64,000 nucleotides of DNA from Sphingomonas leidyi (GCF_011761945.1 NZ_JAASQV010000001.1:1-64000), one strand, 5' to 3'. Shown: positions 44,263-53,165, counted from the stretch's first letter. Program-made: numbers and translations. Notes: a model not told the origin generated them from the letters alone.

Positions 44263-46227
44263 TCACGATATCTGGGGGCCGGCACGAGCGCGCCCGATCT
44301 GCCAGCTGATCCCGTCGGGCCGCATCACGCCCGCCACCGGCTTGCCCAATTGCCGTTCCAGGACCGGCCGCCACGGCACCAGGCTGAACTCGCGACTGCG
44401 CTCGATCAGGCCGTAGCGCCCGCCCGCAAGCTCGACCTTCCGGGTCAACCGCCCCTCGATCCTCGTACCCTGGCCGGGCTCGACGAACGCCTTGCCGAGC
44501 TCCTCGCGCAATCCGCTCGCGACGCGGAGCAGCTCGCGCCGCCGGAGTATCGTGAGCATTCCCCGTTTCAACCTGATCGCGCCGTCGGTGTCGACCTCGG
44601 CGAGCCCCTGCTCAACCAGCCACTGCCGCCGCGCGGCGAGCGCGCCCCGGACCTCACGCCCGAACCCGGCGTCGCGCGCAACCATCGGCTCGTCGCCGGC
44701 GAGCGCCCGGTCAAGCCAGGTGGCGGCCTCGGCGACGGGCAGCTGGTCGAGCGGCACCGCGGACAGCGTCTCGATCGCGACGGGCCGGTCGCGAAGCTGG
44801 CGCGCCTCATAGGCGGCCGCCCGCGCGAGATGGTCGTCCGGAATGGCCCAGCTGCCATCCGTCAGCCGCTCGACCCCGCCGGTACGCCGCATGGCTTCGA
44901 GGCGGCGAACATGCGCCTCGGCAAACGCCCGGCTGGCTTTCGGGTCGTGCTCGAGATGAAGCTCCACCGAATATCGTCCGCCATGCGATGCGGCCACCGC
45001 GGCGATGGTGCGATCGACCTCGTGGACCGCTGCCGTTCGCGGCGACACGCGGACAATGGCGCCCTCGGGCGTGGGCTCGGCAGCGGCGGCGCCGCCGACG
45101 TCGAGATAATGCACCCGGCCGTCGACTCCGTCGACGATCAGATAGTGGCGGTCGCGGTGCTCGTCGGAGAAGCCACGCTTGATGACGCGCCCGATCACAG
45201 GCTCGTGCAGGTCGCCTTCGATGACGCGGTCGGCCTGTGCCCGCTCGAGCCGGCATGCGGTCAGCTCGCGCTGCATCAGCCGGATGATGTCGCCGCGCTC
45301 GCCCATGCGGCGGAGCGTCTCTTCCAGACCGTCGGCGAGCCGCCAGCGCCCTTGCCCCAGGTCCTCGGCCAGGCCCATCGCGGAAAGCTTGCGCAGACGC
45401 CCCGTGGCGACGGCCTGCTGGAACGGATCGTTGTGCGCCGGGCCGGCGATCCGGTCGGCGTCCATCCTGCGAAGCAGCCGGCGATCGATCGCGGTCAGCC
45501 GCTCCTGGTCGACATCGCGGCGCAGCCGATCCTGGATCTCGCGATCGGTGCGGGGCCCAAGATCGAGCGTGGCGAGCTCGGCGGCGCGTTCGCGCAGGCC
45601 ATGCGCGATATATTCGCGGGCGATGACGAGGTTCTGCCCCTGGTCGTCGACGCCGCGCAGCATGATGTGGGTGTGCGGCTGGTCGGTGTTGAAATGATCG
45701 ACCGCGACCCAGTCGAGCCGGGTGCCCAAGTCGTGCTCGGCCTGCGCCATCAGCCGGCGGACATAGGGCTTGAGGTCGGGATATTCGGCGCCGTCCTCGG
45801 CCGAGACGATGAAGCGGAACTGGTGGCGGTCGCCGGCACAGCGATCGAGGAACGCCTTGCCGTCGGCGGTGTCGACGTCGCGCCCGTAGAGCTCGCCGGG
45901 ATTGCCGTCGCGCGTCACCCCGTCGCGCTGGATGTAGCGCAGGTGGGCGCGTGCCGCCGCGAAGCCGCTGCCGGCCATCCGCACCAGCCGCACCTTGACC
46001 ATCGCGCGCCGCGCCCGCGTGTCGGCGAACCGGTCGCGGCTCGACAGCAGCCGGCCGATGCTCGCGCCGCGGCCGATCCGGCTGCCATCGAACCGCCGCG
46101 CCCGCACCCCTGTCTTGTTGCCCGCCAAGCGCGCCGCGGCAAGCACGCGGCCGCCGTAGCTGGCGAGGCGCTTGCCGTCCCTGGCGCCGGGCTTGCCAAG
46201 CTTCGGCGTGAACTCGTCCTCGCTCAC
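44263..46227 (-). CDS. DUF3363 relaxase (VirD2-like, RlxS type)
   Basis: A 654-residue conjugative relaxase that would nick oriT and pilot the strand. The N-terminal catalytic part has a Tyr-containing segment (ARAHLRYIQRDG, Tyr near 98) and the metal-binding HFNTDQPHTHIMLRG (His 178-187 region); the long C-terminal part is the DUF3363 domain. The GTG at 46227 follows GAGG and gives the family start SEDEFTPKLGKPG; the frame upstream is unlikely. It ends the rdfS-traF-transglycosylase operon. Confidence 0.93.
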   Translation of the reverse strand: MSEDEFTPKLGKPGARDGKRLASYGGRVLAAARLAGNKTGVRARRFDGSRIGRGASIGRLLSSRDRFADTRARRAMVKVRLVRMAGSGFAAARAHLRYIQRDGVTRDGNPGELYGRDVDTADGKAFLDRCAGDRHQFRFIVSAEDGAEYPDLKPYVRRLMAQAEHDLGTRLDWVAVDHFNTDQPHTHIMLRGVDDQGQNLVIAREYIAHGLRERAAELATLDLGPRTDREIQDRLRRDVDQERLTAIDRRLLRRMDADRIAGPAHNDPFQQAVATGRLRKLSAMGLAEDLGQGRWRLADGLEETLRRMGERGDIIRLMQRELTACRLERAQADRVIEGDLHEPVIGRVIKRGFSDEHRDRHYLIVDGVDGRVHYLDVGGAAAAEPTPEGAIVRVSPRTAAVHEVDRTIAAVAASHGGRYSVELHLEHDPKASRAFAEAHVRRLEAMRRTGGVERLTDGSWAIPDDHLARAAAYEARQLRDRPVAIETLSAVPLDQLPVAEAATWLDRALAGDEPMVARDAGFGREVRGALAARRQWLVEQGLAEVDTDGAIRLKRGMLTILRRRELLRVASGLREELGKAFVEPGQGTRIEGRLTRKVELAGGRYGLIERSREFSLVPWRPVLERQLGKPVAGVMRPDGISWQIGRARAGPQIS

Positions 46228-46482
46228 CGCCGGCCTCACGGAATCTCGCGGAAAAGCGCAGGAAAGCACGGATTTCCGCCATTCCCGCGCAGCCTGTCTC
46301 GCGCGCCCGACCAGGAGTCTCGCCGAAAAAGGATGTGCAGACAGATATTTATGCAGGGTCGCGAGACACTGCCTTTATCTTGTTTTCCCTTATCCCCCTT
46401 CTGGCTTCTGTCCCGGAGCAAAAAGAAAGCCGGGACACGCTGCCGATCCGACAGCGCATCCCGGCTTCGACAGGCGCGACCT

Positions 46483-46839
46483 TCACGCATCCGCGAACGC
46501 CGCGCGAGCTCGTTTCGCGCTCCCGAAGCTGCGCTTGCCGAGCATGCCGTGCGCCCGACCATCGCCATCGACGATCATCACCGCGACGAACCAGCGCCCG
46601 TTGATCCGACCGAGAACCCGCACCCGATCGAGCTCGAAATCGGCTTCGTCGCCCCCAGGATAGCTGCCGAGCCAGCGCTCCTGAAGCCGCGCATCCCAGT
46701 GGAAATCGACTTCCTCTGCCTCCAGAAAGCGCGCCGCCAGTGCCGCGCCCGCCTGCCTTCCGAACTCGATCTCGAGCCCCGAGATGAGGGATGCCATCAC
46801 GCGATTTGCCGCGTCCGAGAGGGTTGGAACCTGTGCCAT
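46483..46839 (-). CDS. Hypothetical protein upstream of the relaxase (118 aa)
   Basis: A 118-residue soluble protein (FGRQAGAALAARFLEAEEVDFHWDARLQERWLGSY; strand-rich second half VRVLGRINGRWFVAVMIVDGDGRAHGML). No known domain, but this size and place between the transglycosylase and the relaxase is usual for this ICE family. It may help oriT recognition; that is inference from position. The stretch 46228-46482 between it and the relaxase holds no gene. Confidence 0.7.
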   Translation of the reverse strand: MAQVPTLSDAANRVMASLISGLEIEFGRQAGAALAARFLEAEEVDFHWDARLQERWLGSYPGGDEADFELDRVRVLGRINGRWFVAVMIVDGDGRAHGMLGKRSFGSAKRARAAFADA

Positions 46840-46958
46840 GACCTGTCTCCGCTTGCGGTCCTCAACATCGAGGACGCCCTCCTGGGGACGGTCGGCGGAG
46901 CGGCGGTCAGGGCCGCCGCAGCGCAAGCGGAGGCGCCGCGAAGCGGACATGGGGGGGG

Positions 46959-46979
46959 CCGATTTGCGCAGCAAATCGG
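46959..46979. repeat. Perfect inverted repeat in the relaxase region, oriT candidate
   Basis: CCGATTTGC-GCA-GCAAATCGG, nine-base perfect arms, flanked by runs of seven or more G on both sides and by CATG-GGG and CCCATG on the outside. It lies in the ~220-base gap between the 118-aa gene and the transglycosylase. An inverted repeat next to relaxase genes is where an oriT may lie; it could also be a terminator of the transglycosylase transcript. Confidence 0.4.
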
Positions 46980-47058
46980 GGGGGCCCATGGGCCTTGAGG
47001 GCCGCTTTGCCGTCCGTCATGCTGGGATTTCACGACGAGCCCTTCCTCCCTCGCCATG

Positions 47059-47652
47059 TCACGGAACCGGCCGACGGAGCACAAAAAGGCTTGTCGCGGT
47101 CGCCGGCGGTCGCGCCTCCGGAGCGGCGGCGGGCGTGTCGCGCCGTACGACGAAAAGCGGATCGCGCGGTGCGGTTGGCGCTACCGGCGCGGCGGGCGCC
47201 AGCGCGCCGACCGCGCGCAGATAGGCCGCGGTCTCGCCCGGCAGGCTCGTCTCGCCCGCGAGCCAGGCCGCATAGCGCGCGGGTCCCGCATTGTACGCGC
47301 CGAACAGCCCGGGATAGCCGAAGCGATCGTACATGCGCCGCAGATAGCAGGCGCCGGCGACGATATTGTCGGCCGGCAGGTCGGGATCGTCGTCGAGGCC
47401 GAGGTCGCGGCGAAGCTCGGCCCAGGTCCCCGGCATCAGCTGCATCAGCCCGATCGCCCCTTTTCGGCTGCGGATCGGGCGCCCCGCGAGCAGGGTCCGT
47501 CCACCGCTTTCCGCCCGCATCACGCGCGCGATCCATTCGGCCGGTACGCCGCAGCGGGCCGCGGCGGCGTCGATCTCGGCGGACCAGCGCCCCACGCCGT
47601 CGGCGGGGGGTGCCGTTGTCAGAGCTAGTGCGATCAGGCTCAGCGCCGCCAT
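47059..47652 (-). CDS. Lytic transglycosylase (VirB1/TrbN-like)
   Basis: A 197-residue exported protein with a short signal peptide and an SLT domain (about 25-140): catalytic Glu 48 in RAESGG, then AIGLMQLMPGTW (66-77) and GAYNAGPARY (~117-126). It opens the peptidoglycan for the conjugation channel. The C-terminal ~60 residues are Pro/Ala-rich. It overlaps the traF gene by 13 bases. Confidence 0.92.
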   Translation of the reverse strand: MAALSLIALALTTAPPADGVGRWSAEIDAAAARCGVPAEWIARVMRAESGGRTLLAGRPIRSRKGAIGLMQLMPGTWAELRRDLGLDDDPDLPADNIVAGACYLRRMYDRFGYPGLFGAYNAGPARYAAWLAGETSLPGETAAYLRAVGALAPAAPVAPTAPRDPLFVVRRDTPAAAPEARPPATATSLFVLRRPVP

Positions 47653-48254
47653 ATCAGCCTCGCCCGCCCGACGAGATCATGGCCCGAGCTGATGCCGAAA
47701 TAGCGCCCGTCGAACGAGTCCAAAGCGTCCATCAGCAGTAGATATTCTCCTTGCGCGAGACGGTGGCAGCCCTGCCACCATGGCAAGGCGCGCCCGCTGG
47801 GATCACGCGCGAGACGGCTCGCGACGGCCACGCCGTCCACCGAGACCCACGCTCCCGCGCCGCAGACCCTATCGCCCGGCACGGCGGCGACGCGCTTTAC
47901 CAGCGGCACGTTGGCGGGGAGATAGTGGCGCTCGGCGGCAAGCCTGCGCCAGCGCGGTGGCGCCCAGGCGACGGCCATCTCACCGCGTGCGGGCGCATCG
48001 CCCGGCCATACCCAATAGAGGCCGATCGGCGCGCTGGCCGACGCGTTCCACACCAACCGGGGCGCGGGTGAATAAACGGGCGGCACCACCAACAGCACCA
48101 GTCCGGCGCCGCCCAGGATTGCAAGGCGCAGACGGTGCAGCCGGCGCTGATGGCGCGCGTGGCGCGCCTCGCCCCAGGCGAGAAGCGGCGTGTCGGCGCG
48201 CGGGCGGGGGCGCCTCACGACCGGATTCCGCGCGCGCTCTGCTCGCGGCTCCAC
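47640..48254 (-). CDS. traF: TraF, S26-family conjugative signal peptidase
   Basis: A 204-residue membrane-anchored peptidase: one transmembrane segment (about 43-62), Ser in NASASAPIGLYW (Ser 72 or 74) and the general-base Lys 120 in PLVKRVAAVPGDRV. TraF of RP4 cyclises the TrbC pilin; here it would act on the TrbC at 19.2 kb. Starts at a GTG that lies inside the upstream HTH gene, so translation is coupled. Confidence 0.93.
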   Translation of the reverse strand: MEPRAERARNPVVRRPRPRADTPLLAWGEARHARHQRRLHRLRLAILGGAGLVLLVVPPVYSPAPRLVWNASASAPIGLYWVWPGDAPARGEMAVAWAPPRWRRLAAERHYLPANVPLVKRVAAVPGDRVCGAGAWVSVDGVAVASRLARDPSGRALPWWQGCHRLAQGEYLLLMDALDSFDGRYFGISSGHDLVGRARLIWRR

Positions 48255-48442
48255 GCCGCGAGGTCATCGACATGATATTGGACGAAGCGGCAATGTCGGC
48301 GGAACACCGGGCCCTGCCGGGCGACGCGCAACCGCTTCAGGGTCCGAGCGGAGAGGCCCAGCCATGCCGCCGCCTGCTCGGTATTGAGGAAGGGCGAGCC
48401 GCGCCTGGCGCTGCTTGCCCGGTCGATATCGTCGCTGTCCAC
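48215..48442 (-). CDS. Excisionase-like HTH protein, RdfS candidate
   Basis: A 75-residue protein with a MerR/Xis-type HTH: PFLNTEQAAAWLGLSARTLKRLRVARQGP, then a strand pair RFVQYHVDDLAAWSR. In ICEMlSymR7A the recombination directionality factor RdfS heads the same traF-transglycosylase-relaxase operon, so position and fold both suggest RdfS. The GTG at 48442 is chosen (AGGAGA upstream) because the next start upstream, 48535, would put the coding region over an inverted repeat that looks regulatory. It overlaps traF by 40 bases. Confidence 0.7.
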   Translation of the reverse strand: MDSDDIDRASSARRGSPFLNTEQAAAWLGLSARTLKRLRVARQGPVFRRHCRFVQYHVDDLAAWSREQSARGIRS

Positions 48443-48503
48443 AGCCTCGCATCTCCTGCCTCGTGTCGGCACCGGAAATGACCGGCGGGGCACTGGCCGG
48501 GGA

Positions 48504-48535
48504 GTGTCGAAAACCGGGATAGTCGATTTCGACAC
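48504..48535. promoter_or_regulatory. Inverted repeat in the rdfS-like promoter region
   Basis: GTGTCGAAA (48504-48512) and TTTCGACAC (48527-48535), perfect nine-base arms separated by 14 bases, 62-93 bases upstream of the excisionase-like start. A site for an activator or repressor controlling the excision/DNA-processing operon is the natural reading. Confidence 0.5.
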
Positions 48536-48579
48536 CCCCGGGTGCGCCCCACGCCGGTGAGGCGCGGGGCGCTTGCCGC

Positions 48580-48879
48580 TCAGCGCGACCAGATCAGGTT
48601 GTGCGTGCCGCCCTCGCCCTCGACCAGGGTCGCGTAGATAGGCGCGGGCAGCGAGGGATCGTCGAGCTTGACCGAGACATAGGGCCGGTCCTCGCGCGAG
48701 GTCTTCGTCCAGCCGGCGCCGAACTCGACGCCCGCCGAGGTGGTGACGCGGTAATCGGGCGCCTTGTCGTGATCCTTGCTCGAGGGCTTGATGCTCGCCT
48801 TTGCATTGAGCGTCAGGGTCCGGATGGTGCCGGTGAACACGCCGTTGTCATCGCGGGTGAAGCTGCCGATGGTGGCCAT
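48580..48879 (-). CDS. DUF736 family protein
   Basis: A 99-residue DUF736 protein: [43 protein letters not shown] and the closing NLIWSR. Common on alphaproteobacterial plasmids and ICEs near transfer genes; function unknown, though the fold looks like a compact beta-barrel. AAGGAGACGTATC precedes the ATG. Confidence 0.92.
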   Translation of the reverse strand: MATIGSFTRDDNGVFTGTIRTLTLNAKASIKPSSKDHDKAPDYRVTTSAGVEFGAGWTKTSREDRPYVSVKLDDPSLPAPIYATLVEGEGGTHNLIWSR

Positions 48880-49264
48880 GATACGTCTCCTTGTGTCTCG
48901 AAGCCGCGCCAGTGCGGCCTCGATGGCGTCGATCCGGCACCGCCAGCGGCCGGCATGCACCCGAGCCCGCAGGGCCGGGCCGCAGCGAAGCGAAGGGCGG
49001 CCAAAGCCGGCTTTCTTGCCTCGCGAGGAAGGCGCGGGGTGCGTAGCGCCCAGGCCGGGGAAGAAAGCCGGCGACGCCGTTGCTGGCCTCAGGCCGCGCG
49101 GTGCCAGACGGCCATCCTGAAAGAGGCCGCAAGCGGCTGCTCGAAGACGAGGAGATGCCGGGATTCGCCTATCGGCACGGCTCACTACGACATTCCCGGC
49201 TCGCCGCACCCGTGCTGCCTTACGCGAACGGGCGCGCTACAAGAGCCGCCTCAGGGGGAATGAC
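48880..49264. other. Intergenic region with a 12-base inverted repeat
   Basis: About 385 bases between DUF736 and the zinc-ribbon gene. Arms GCCGGCTTTCTT (49006-49017) and AAGAAAGCCGGC (49061-49072) are perfectly complementary, 43 bases apart. Open frames across it lack ribosome-binding sites. It holds the two outward promoters and could be part of the transfer origin. Confidence 0.45.
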
Positions 49265-49480
49265 ATGACGGTATTGGACCGAGTGCGGGCACTGATCGAG
49301 CGGCTGTCGCCCGAGCCGGTGTGCGACGACTGCATCACCGAGCGGCTGGGCCTCAGCGTCCGGCAACACGCCAACCACAAAACACGCGAGCTCGCCGGCC
49401 AGGGCGGATTCGAGCGCGGGGTCGATGCCTGCTCGCTCTGCGGTGGGACCAAAAAGGTGATCCGGCGTGCCGCGCACTGA
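49265..49480 (+). CDS. Small zinc-ribbon-like protein (71 aa)
   Basis: A 71-residue protein with two Cys pairs, PVCDDC (19-24) and ACSLCGG (55-61), that could bind one zinc ion, joined by a helix-turn-helix-like middle (ITERLGLSVRQHANHKTREL). It may be a small DNA-binding protein. The downstream nuclease gene starts inside its last codons, so the two are expressed together. Confidence 0.6.
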   Translation: MTVLDRVRALIERLSPEPVCDDCITERLGLSVRQHANHKTRELAGQGGFERGVDACSLCGGTKKVIRRAAH

Positions 49481-49862
49481 GCTGCTGGCCCCGCTGCTGC
49501 TGATTCTCGCCGGCGCCGCGCAAGCGCCGCAATCGGGTGTGGTTGCGTGGGTCACCGATGGCGACACCTTCCGGCTGGATAGCGGCGAGCGCATCCGCAT
49601 CGCCGGGATCGATGCGCCCGAGACGCAACCGGGCAACGCCAAATGCCGCGCCGAACTCGCGCGCGGCAAGGACGCGACGGGGGCGGCGATCGCACTGCTC
49701 AAGGGGCGAACGGTGGAAATCGAGCGCGTCGGACGCAGCTACAACCGGACCGTCGCGCGCGTCCGGCTGGACGGGCGCGACGTCGCGACGACGCTTGTCC
49801 AGCAGGGCGCCGCGAACTGGTGGCCGCGCGGCAAGCCCAAGCCAAATTGGTGCAGAAGATGA
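49467..49862 (+). CDS. Exported thermonuclease-like (SNase) protein
   Basis: A 131-residue protein with a signal peptide (LLAPLLLILAGAAQA) and a staphylococcal-nuclease OB fold: VVAWVTDGDTFRL, RIRIAGIDAPE (catalytic Arg and Glu) and YNRTVARVRLDGRDVA (second Arg), so the catalytic set is present. Ca-dependent nuclease in the periplasm. Starts at a GTG overlapping the zinc-ribbon gene. Nucleases of this type are frequent on alphaproteobacterial transfer elements and may clear DNA or RNA at the envelope. Confidence 0.85.
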   Translation: MPRTELLAPLLLILAGAAQAPQSGVVAWVTDGDTFRLDSGERIRIAGIDAPETQPGNAKCRAELARGKDATGAAIALLKGRTVEIERVGRSYNRTVARVRLDGRDVATTLVQQGAANWWPRGKPKPNWCRR

Positions 49863-49898
49863 GGAAGTCCGGGGCGGCAGCGCCGCCCCGGACACATG

Positions 49899-51698
49899 TC
49901 AGGCGGCGAGCGCCTGCGGTTCGGAGGTGACTTCGGGAGCGGGATTTTGCTCTGGCACTGGCCGCGCAGCCTCGGCTTTGGCATGGGCACGCACGGTGCC
50001 GACGCCGCCGCGGGTCGTGTAGGCGGCGGGCGCGAAGGTCATCCAGCGCGGTACCCAGTTTTCGACTTTAATCCGGCCACCCGCCCCGGCAAGATGGTCG
50101 GCGACGATCTTCCTGAGCGTCGCACCCTTCTCGCCGGCATTGGCGTTGGCGACCGTATTGCCTGCCACCTCGGCGACGATCAGCTGCAGGACTTCCTTGT
50201 CGCGGATGAGTTCGAACAGCGCCTCGTCGGCCTGCCACCAGCGCGCCATGTCGAGCCCCAGCTCCAGCCCGACCGCCTCGACCGCCGGGCTCCCGGCCGC
50301 CAGCGTTTCGCCGATCAGCACCGCGATCACGTCCATGACTTTCGCATCGCTCAGGTCGAGCAGGCGGAAAAAGATCGCGGTCAGCCGATCCCCGTCCGGG
50401 CCCTCGACGCGGCCGCCGCACACACTCGGCGTCTCGGGATCGAAGCCAAGCGTGCCAAGCACCGCACGGCGTTTCGCGTCGAAGACCGTCTCGCCGCGAC
50501 AGGTCTCAACCGACTCGGCAATCGCGTCGCTGCGCGCCTGTTGGGGCTCGGCCTCCACCCGCCAGAGATGCGAGCCGGCGATGGCATGGGCGACCATCAA
50601 CCGCAGCGCGACCTTGGGGCGCGACAGCAAGGCGGCGCGAACTGCGGCGTGGCGATGCAGGTCGATATAGGTCTGCATTGGGCCGGTGATTTCAGGCCGC
50701 ACGGCCTTGGGCTGTTCGCTTGCCGGTTCCTCGCCACGCGCGATGCGCCTCGCTTCCTTGCGGCTGAGATAGCCCTCGTGGAACACGACCTCGCCGCTGG
50801 CGCGCACGTCGATATAGACGCGTCCGCCCTTGCGCTTGGGCGCCTTCTCATATTCCCAATGCTGGAAATGCTCGCTGGCTGGGCTCACCTCGACGCCGGT
50901 CCAGCCCGCTTCGAGATAGGCGGCGCGCCGCGCTTCGATCGCCGCACGCTGCGCGGTCCAGAACGCATCGGCATCGGCGACATAGCGTTCCTCGTTGAAC
51001 AGGTCGGCGACCAGCGCCACGCCGCTCTTATCCACATCGAACAGCGCATAGCGCGCGCAGATCGCCTGCCCGCCGAACAGCCAGCCGCGCAATTGCCAGC
51101 CCGTGGGGCAATGCGTGTCGGGCGCGTCCCACAGCCCCAGCCAGTCCTTCTGCCGCGCCTTGCTGGCAAGGGTCAGTTGGCGGACCGTCGCAGCATCGAT
51201 CTTGTCGCGGCGATACAGGTCGCGGATGCGCGGCAGCAGGTTGCCGAGCGCAAGCGTGCGCCGCACCGCGAGCACCGGCAGCGCGAAGGTGTCGGCGATC
51301 TCCTCCGGCGACTGGCCTTCCTTGACGAGCCGCACGAAGGTTTCCCAGCGCGTCACCTCGTCGGGGTCGAGCCGCGCCATATTCTCGATCAGCGACGCCT
51401 CGACGGCGGTGGCATCGTCGCCCGCCTCGAGGATCGCGCAGGGAAACTGAAACGGCTCGGCCCCGGCCTCGCCGGTCCCGGCGCGCTCCTCCGCGATCAG
51501 TTGCCCGGCGCGAAAGCGGCGGGAACCGGCGAGAATGCCGAAGCGGTCCTCGTCGCCCGGCCGCACGATCAGGGTCTGGAGGATGCCGCGCTTGCGCACG
51601 CTCGGCAGGATGTCGGAGACGTCCGGCGGGCGTTTGGCGAAGCGCATGTTCGCCTTGTCGACATAGAGCTTGTCGAGTTCGATGAATTGGAGTTTCAT
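49899..51698 (-). CDS. ParB-like partition/nuclease domain protein
   Basis: A 599-residue protein with a ParB/Srx domain in residues 1-115 (FIELDKLYVDKANMRF, GSRRFRAGQLIAEE, SLIENMARLDPDE) and a KorB-like HTH region (~115-165: SPEEIADTFALPVLAVRRTLALGNLL). The remaining ~430 residues are unassigned. Large ParB-like proteins of this kind are a hallmark of alphaproteobacterial ICEs, where they may stabilise the excised form. AAGGAGCAGAGAC precedes the ATG. No parA is adjacent. Confidence 0.9.
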   Translation of the reverse strand: MKLQFIELDKLYVDKANMRFAKRPPDVSDILPSVRKRGILQTLIVRPGDEDRFGILAGSRRFRAGQLIAEERAGTGEAGAEPFQFPCAILEAGDDATAVEASLIENMARLDPDEVTRWETFVRLVKEGQSPEEIADTFALPVLAVRRTLALGNLLPRIRDLYRRDKIDAATVRQLTLASKARQKDWLGLWDAPDTHCPTGWQLRGWLFGGQAICARYALFDVDKSGVALVADLFNEERYVADADAFWTAQRAAIEARRAAYLEAGWTGVEVSPASEHFQHWEYEKAPKRKGGRVYIDVRASGEVVFHEGYLSRKEARRIARGEEPASEQPKAVRPEITGPMQTYIDLHRHAAVRAALLSRPKVALRLMVAHAIAGSHLWRVEAEPQQARSDAIAESVETCRGETVFDAKRRAVLGTLGFDPETPSVCGGRVEGPDGDRLTAIFFRLLDLSDAKVMDVIAVLIGETLAAGSPAVEAVGLELGLDMARWWQADEALFELIRDKEVLQLIVAEVAGNTVANANAGEKGATLRKIVADHLAGAGGRIKVENWVPRWMTFAPAAYTTRGGVGTVRAHAKAEAARPVPEQNPAPEVTSEPQALAA

Positions 51699-51801
51699 GT
51701 CTCTGCTCCTTGTGAGCGCCGGGCCCGTTTCATCTTGAGAAGTGGGGCGGGACCGGCTTTCGGGATTGCGGCGAAAGGCGCGCCGCGCGCCTTTCCCGCC
51801 G

Positions 51802-52200
51802 TCACCCGGACGGCGGAAACCGGTCGGCAATTCTGGTTGCGGTGTCCCGCGCCCGGCGCAACAGCGTCTCGGCCTGGAGGATCGACCTCGCCTTGCGCGC
51901 CCGATCCGCCCAGACCGACAGGGGCAGATCGGTCGCGAAAAGCAGGTCGCGCTCGATGCGCAGCCCGAAGGGAAGGCGCAGCGACTCGATTTCCCGAAGC
52001 GAGAAAGTGCCGAGTTCCGGACAGCCGAAGCCGAGATCGGCGAGCCCGAACAGCGTGTCGCCGTCCTCGGCCAGCTCGCTCGCCAGCCATGTCGCGGCGG
52101 AGAGCGGATTGAACAGCTTCACCAGCGGGCGCTTGTCCGTGGCCTCGCTGTCACACTGCGCGTGGAGCGCGGCGCGAAGCTCGGGGGTGAGGAGCATCAT
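51802..52200 (-). CDS. DUF2958 family protein
   Basis: A 132-residue protein matching DUF2958: MLLTPELRAALHAQ, PLVKLFNPLSAATWLASEL, DTLFGLADLGFGCPELGTFSL and LRLPFGLRIERDLLF. It is almost always found with the ArdC-type gene on mobile elements; function unknown. Overlaps the ArdC stop. Confidence 0.9.
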   Translation of the reverse strand: MMLLTPELRAALHAQCDSEATDKRPLVKLFNPLSAATWLASELAEDGDTLFGLADLGFGCPELGTFSLREIESLRLPFGLRIERDLLFATDLPLSVWADRARKARSILQAETLLRRARDTATRIADRFPPSG

Positions 52201-53165
52201 GCCGCCACCTCCATCGCCGGAGCCTCGGACTGAAAGGCGAGCAGATAGTCGGCGGCCTTGCTGGCAAGGCTCGCGGCGCGGAAGATCGCGCGATTGTCGG
52301 CGCGCAGCACCGCCAGCCACGATCCCAGATAGTCGGCATGGCGGGCGGTCGGCTGAATCCCGAGCGCGGCGCAGAGGAAGGCCGAGGCCAGTTCGGCAAC
52401 CAGTTCCTCGCGCGCATAGCCCGCGCTGCCGAACGGGTTGGACAGGTCGCGGCCCAATCGCGAGGCGTGTCCGGTCCAGTGGCCAAGCTCGTGGAGCGCG
52501 GTGCGGTAATAATCGATCTGGTGCCGGAACGCGGGCTGCGGCGGCACGCGGACATAGTCCTCGCCCGGCGCATAATAGGCCTCGGCTCCGCCGATCCGAA
52601 AGTCCGCGCCCGTCGCCGCGATCAGCGCCTCGGCGACGGGCACGATCTCGCGCGGCGGCAGCGGCGCGGCGCGGCTAAGCATCCGCTCGGGCAGGCCGTC
52701 GCACTGCGCGACGTTGAACACGGTGAAGCGCTTGAGGAAATGGATGGCTCTCTCGGGCGGTTCATCCCCGTTCGGCGGGGTGGCGCTCCCCCGGAGCGTC
52801 CCTTTGTCCGCCTCCCTGGGGACGAACCGATCGGCATAGACCACGCCGACGCCATGCTCGCCCTTGCGGACGCATCCGCCCGCTTCCAGCGCCTGCCGGA
52901 AGGTGAGCCAGCCCTGCGAGGCATAGCCGCGCATGATGACCTCACCCCAAAGGATCAGCACGTTGATCCCCGAATAGGCGCGGCCCGATCCAGCATTGCG
53001 CGGCAGTCCCGGCACCGCGGCGGCGGCTTCCCAAGGCTGCACCCATGGGAAGCGTCCGGCCTCCAGCTCGGCGACGATCCGCCCCGTCACCTCGTCATAG
53101 AGTGACGCGCGCGGCTCGCGCCCGCCCGCCTTTCCACGCACCCGACATCCGCCACTCCTGCCCAT
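52197..53165 (-). CDS. ardC: ArdC-like antirestriction protein with metallopeptidase domain
   Basis: A 322-residue protein: N-terminal ssDNA-binding ArdC domain (about 20-155: DEVTGRIVAELEAGRFPWVQPW, GRAYSGINVLILW, FNVAQCDGLP) and a C-terminal zincin domain with HELGH (225-229) and a downstream Glu in REELVAELASAFLC. ArdC proteins bind incoming single-stranded DNA and shield it from host restriction. Full length, both domains intact. Confidence 0.93.
   Translation of the reverse strand: MGRSGGCRVRGKAGGREPRASLYDEVTGRIVAELEAGRFPWVQPWEAAAAVPGLPRNAGSGRAYSGINVLILWGEVIMRGYASQGWLTFRQALEAGGCVRKGEHGVGVVYADRFVPREADKGTLRGSATPPNGDEPPERAIHFLKRFTVFNVAQCDGLPERMLSRAAPLPPREIVPVAEALIAATGADFRIGGAEAYYAPGEDYVRVPPQPAFRHQIDYYRTALHELGHWTGHASRLGRDLSNPFGSAGYAREELVAELASAFLCAALGIQPTARHADYLGSWLAVLRADNRAIFRAASLASKAADYLLAFQSEAPAMEVAA

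Noticed and set aside
43291..46998. A plus-strand open frame of about 1235 codons
   Set aside because: It lies antisense to the relaxase gene and continues through the protease gene in another frame; the product is Arg/His/Ala-rich with no domain. It is a by-product of GC-rich codon use.
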